Assembly (NCBI RefSeq): GCF_000420085.1
Contig: NZ_ATUG01000001.1
Coordinates: forward strand, 2,193,223-2,257,222
Reading direction: 5' to 3'
Origin: Desulfospira joergensenii DSM 10085
GTDB lineage: Bacteria > Desulfobacterota > Desulfobacteria > Desulfobacterales > Desulfobacteraceae
Length of the DNA: 64,000 nucleotides
Below the pieces are notes generated by a model that had not been told where the DNA came from, ran no database searches, and saw only the letters and a program-made list of their open reading frames with translations. The translations under genes were made by a program, and so were the position numbers. This document shows positions 63,563 to 64,000 of this stretch, piece by piece. Each line of letters starts with the position of its first letter. The first letter of the stretch is position 1.

Positions 63563-64000
63563 AATCTATTTCAAGGCCGCTGTCTACGCAGTTCTGGTAA
63601 TCGCGGCCATCTATTTTCTCGTGCCCCTGGTCATCATGATCTTCACCTCTTTGAAAACCATGGAAGATATCCGCACCGGCACCCTGATCTCCTTTCCCAA
63701 AACCTTTTCCCTGGAGGCATGGAAAACGGCCTGGGACTCGGCCTGCATCGGAGTGACCTGTGAAGGCATCAAGGGCTACTTTTTCAACTCCATCAAGATC
63801 ACCGTGCCGGCCGTGGCCATCTCCACCCTCATGGGAGCGGCCAACGGATATGTGTTCTCCAAATGGAAATTTTGGGGAAGCGAGGTAATCTTCTCCATGC
63901 TGCTCCTGGGCTGTTTCATTCCCTTCCAGATCATCCTTCTGCCCATGGCCAAGCTCCTGGGCGTCCTGGGCCTTGCCCAGACCCTGCCCGGCCTGATCCT
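63555..64000 (+). CDS. Sugar ABC transporter permease (MalG-like), partial
   Basis: Open from ATG 63555 to the window edge (148 codons visible). Begins MDRIYFKAAVYAVLVIAAIY; TM helices and the segment MIFTSLKTMEDI follow the MalG pattern, with the N-terminus of the permease domain visible up to GLAQTLPGLIL. The EAA loop lies beyond the edge. Overlap with the preceding permease indicates coupling. Confidence 0.9.
   Translation, partial: MDRIYFKAAVYAVLVIAAIYFLVPLVIMIFTSLKTMEDIRTGTLISFPKTFSLEAWKTAWDSACIGVTCEGIKGYFFNSIKITVPAVAISTLMGAANGYVFSKWKFWGSEVIFSMLLLGCFIPFQIILLPMAKLLGVLGLAQTLPGLI

Noticed and set aside
1..64000. CRISPR arrays, rRNA or tRNA genes
   Set aside because: No regularly spaced repeats, and no tRNA or rRNA sequence recognised by eye; a covariance search was not possible.

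Overview
The window looks like the chromosome of a strictly anaerobic, aromatic-degrading sulfate reducer of the Desulfobacterota (Desulfobacteraceae-like; inferred from gene content, no rRNA is present). The main reasons are a tungsten-type (class II) benzoyl-CoA reductase cluster with two selenocysteine-encoding UGA codons, the downstream ring-opening genes, heterodisulfide-reductase-like modules, TRAP transporters, multiheme cytochromes, rubredoxin and a hybrid-cluster protein. Both ends cut genes: an MFS transporter on the left and a sugar ABC permease on the right.

Layout. 1-2.3 kb: truncated MFS transporter and an orphan contractile-tail sheath protein. 2.3-5.6 kb (minus): operon had - SDR - bamA for the reactions after benzene-ring reduction. 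5.8-10.1 kb: endonuclease III, then a periplasmic binding protein paired with a hybrid histidine kinase. 10.2-19.6 kb (minus): bamB, bamC, a UGA-containing HdrA-like bamE, a UGA-containing MvhD-like bamF, hdrC, hdrB and fdhD. The bamB and had promoters share a near-identical 26-bp element, which suggests co-regulation. 20-24.4 kb: an AT-rich accessory island with a methyltransferase, a GNAT acetyltransferase and a P-loop kinase-like gene. The first two are followed by attC-like sites, so this looks like an integron-type cassette cluster without a visible integrase. 24.4-27.3 kb: TRAP transporter. 27.6-33.5 kb: NrfH-like/HAO-like octaheme cytochrome pair, convergent to rubredoxin-hcp, then a second hdrC-hdrB pair with two small proteins. 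33.7-44.1 kb: VOC protein, two large PAS histidine kinases, leucyl aminopeptidase, LarE-like sulfur transferase and a cation efflux protein. 44.1-47.9 kb (minus): second TRAP operon with a TatT-type lipoprotein. 48.2-51.8 kb: nfeD-nfeD-floA-membrane protein. 51.8-56.2 kb (minus): a prohibitin-like SPFH protein with a double-AAA+ Lon-like protease. 56.4-59.2 kb: dienoyl-CoA isomerase-like crotonase, a glycine/aspartate repeat protein and a diheme peroxidase. 59.3-64 kb: ROK regulator and D-lyxose isomerase, divergent from a sugar ABC importer.

How the parts work together. BamB/BamC reduce benzoyl-CoA, with the Hdr/MvhD-like subunits supplying electrons, probably by flavin-based bifurcation. 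Had, BamA and probably the SDR carry the product towards 3-oxopimelyl-CoA. The BamGHI (NuoEFG-like) part and an obvious dienoyl-CoA hydratase (BamR) are not in the window. The most novel-looking items are the SPFH / AAA-AAA-Lon module, the Bam cluster variant with separate hdrC and hdrB, the shared bam promoter element, and the attC-bounded gene cassettes.
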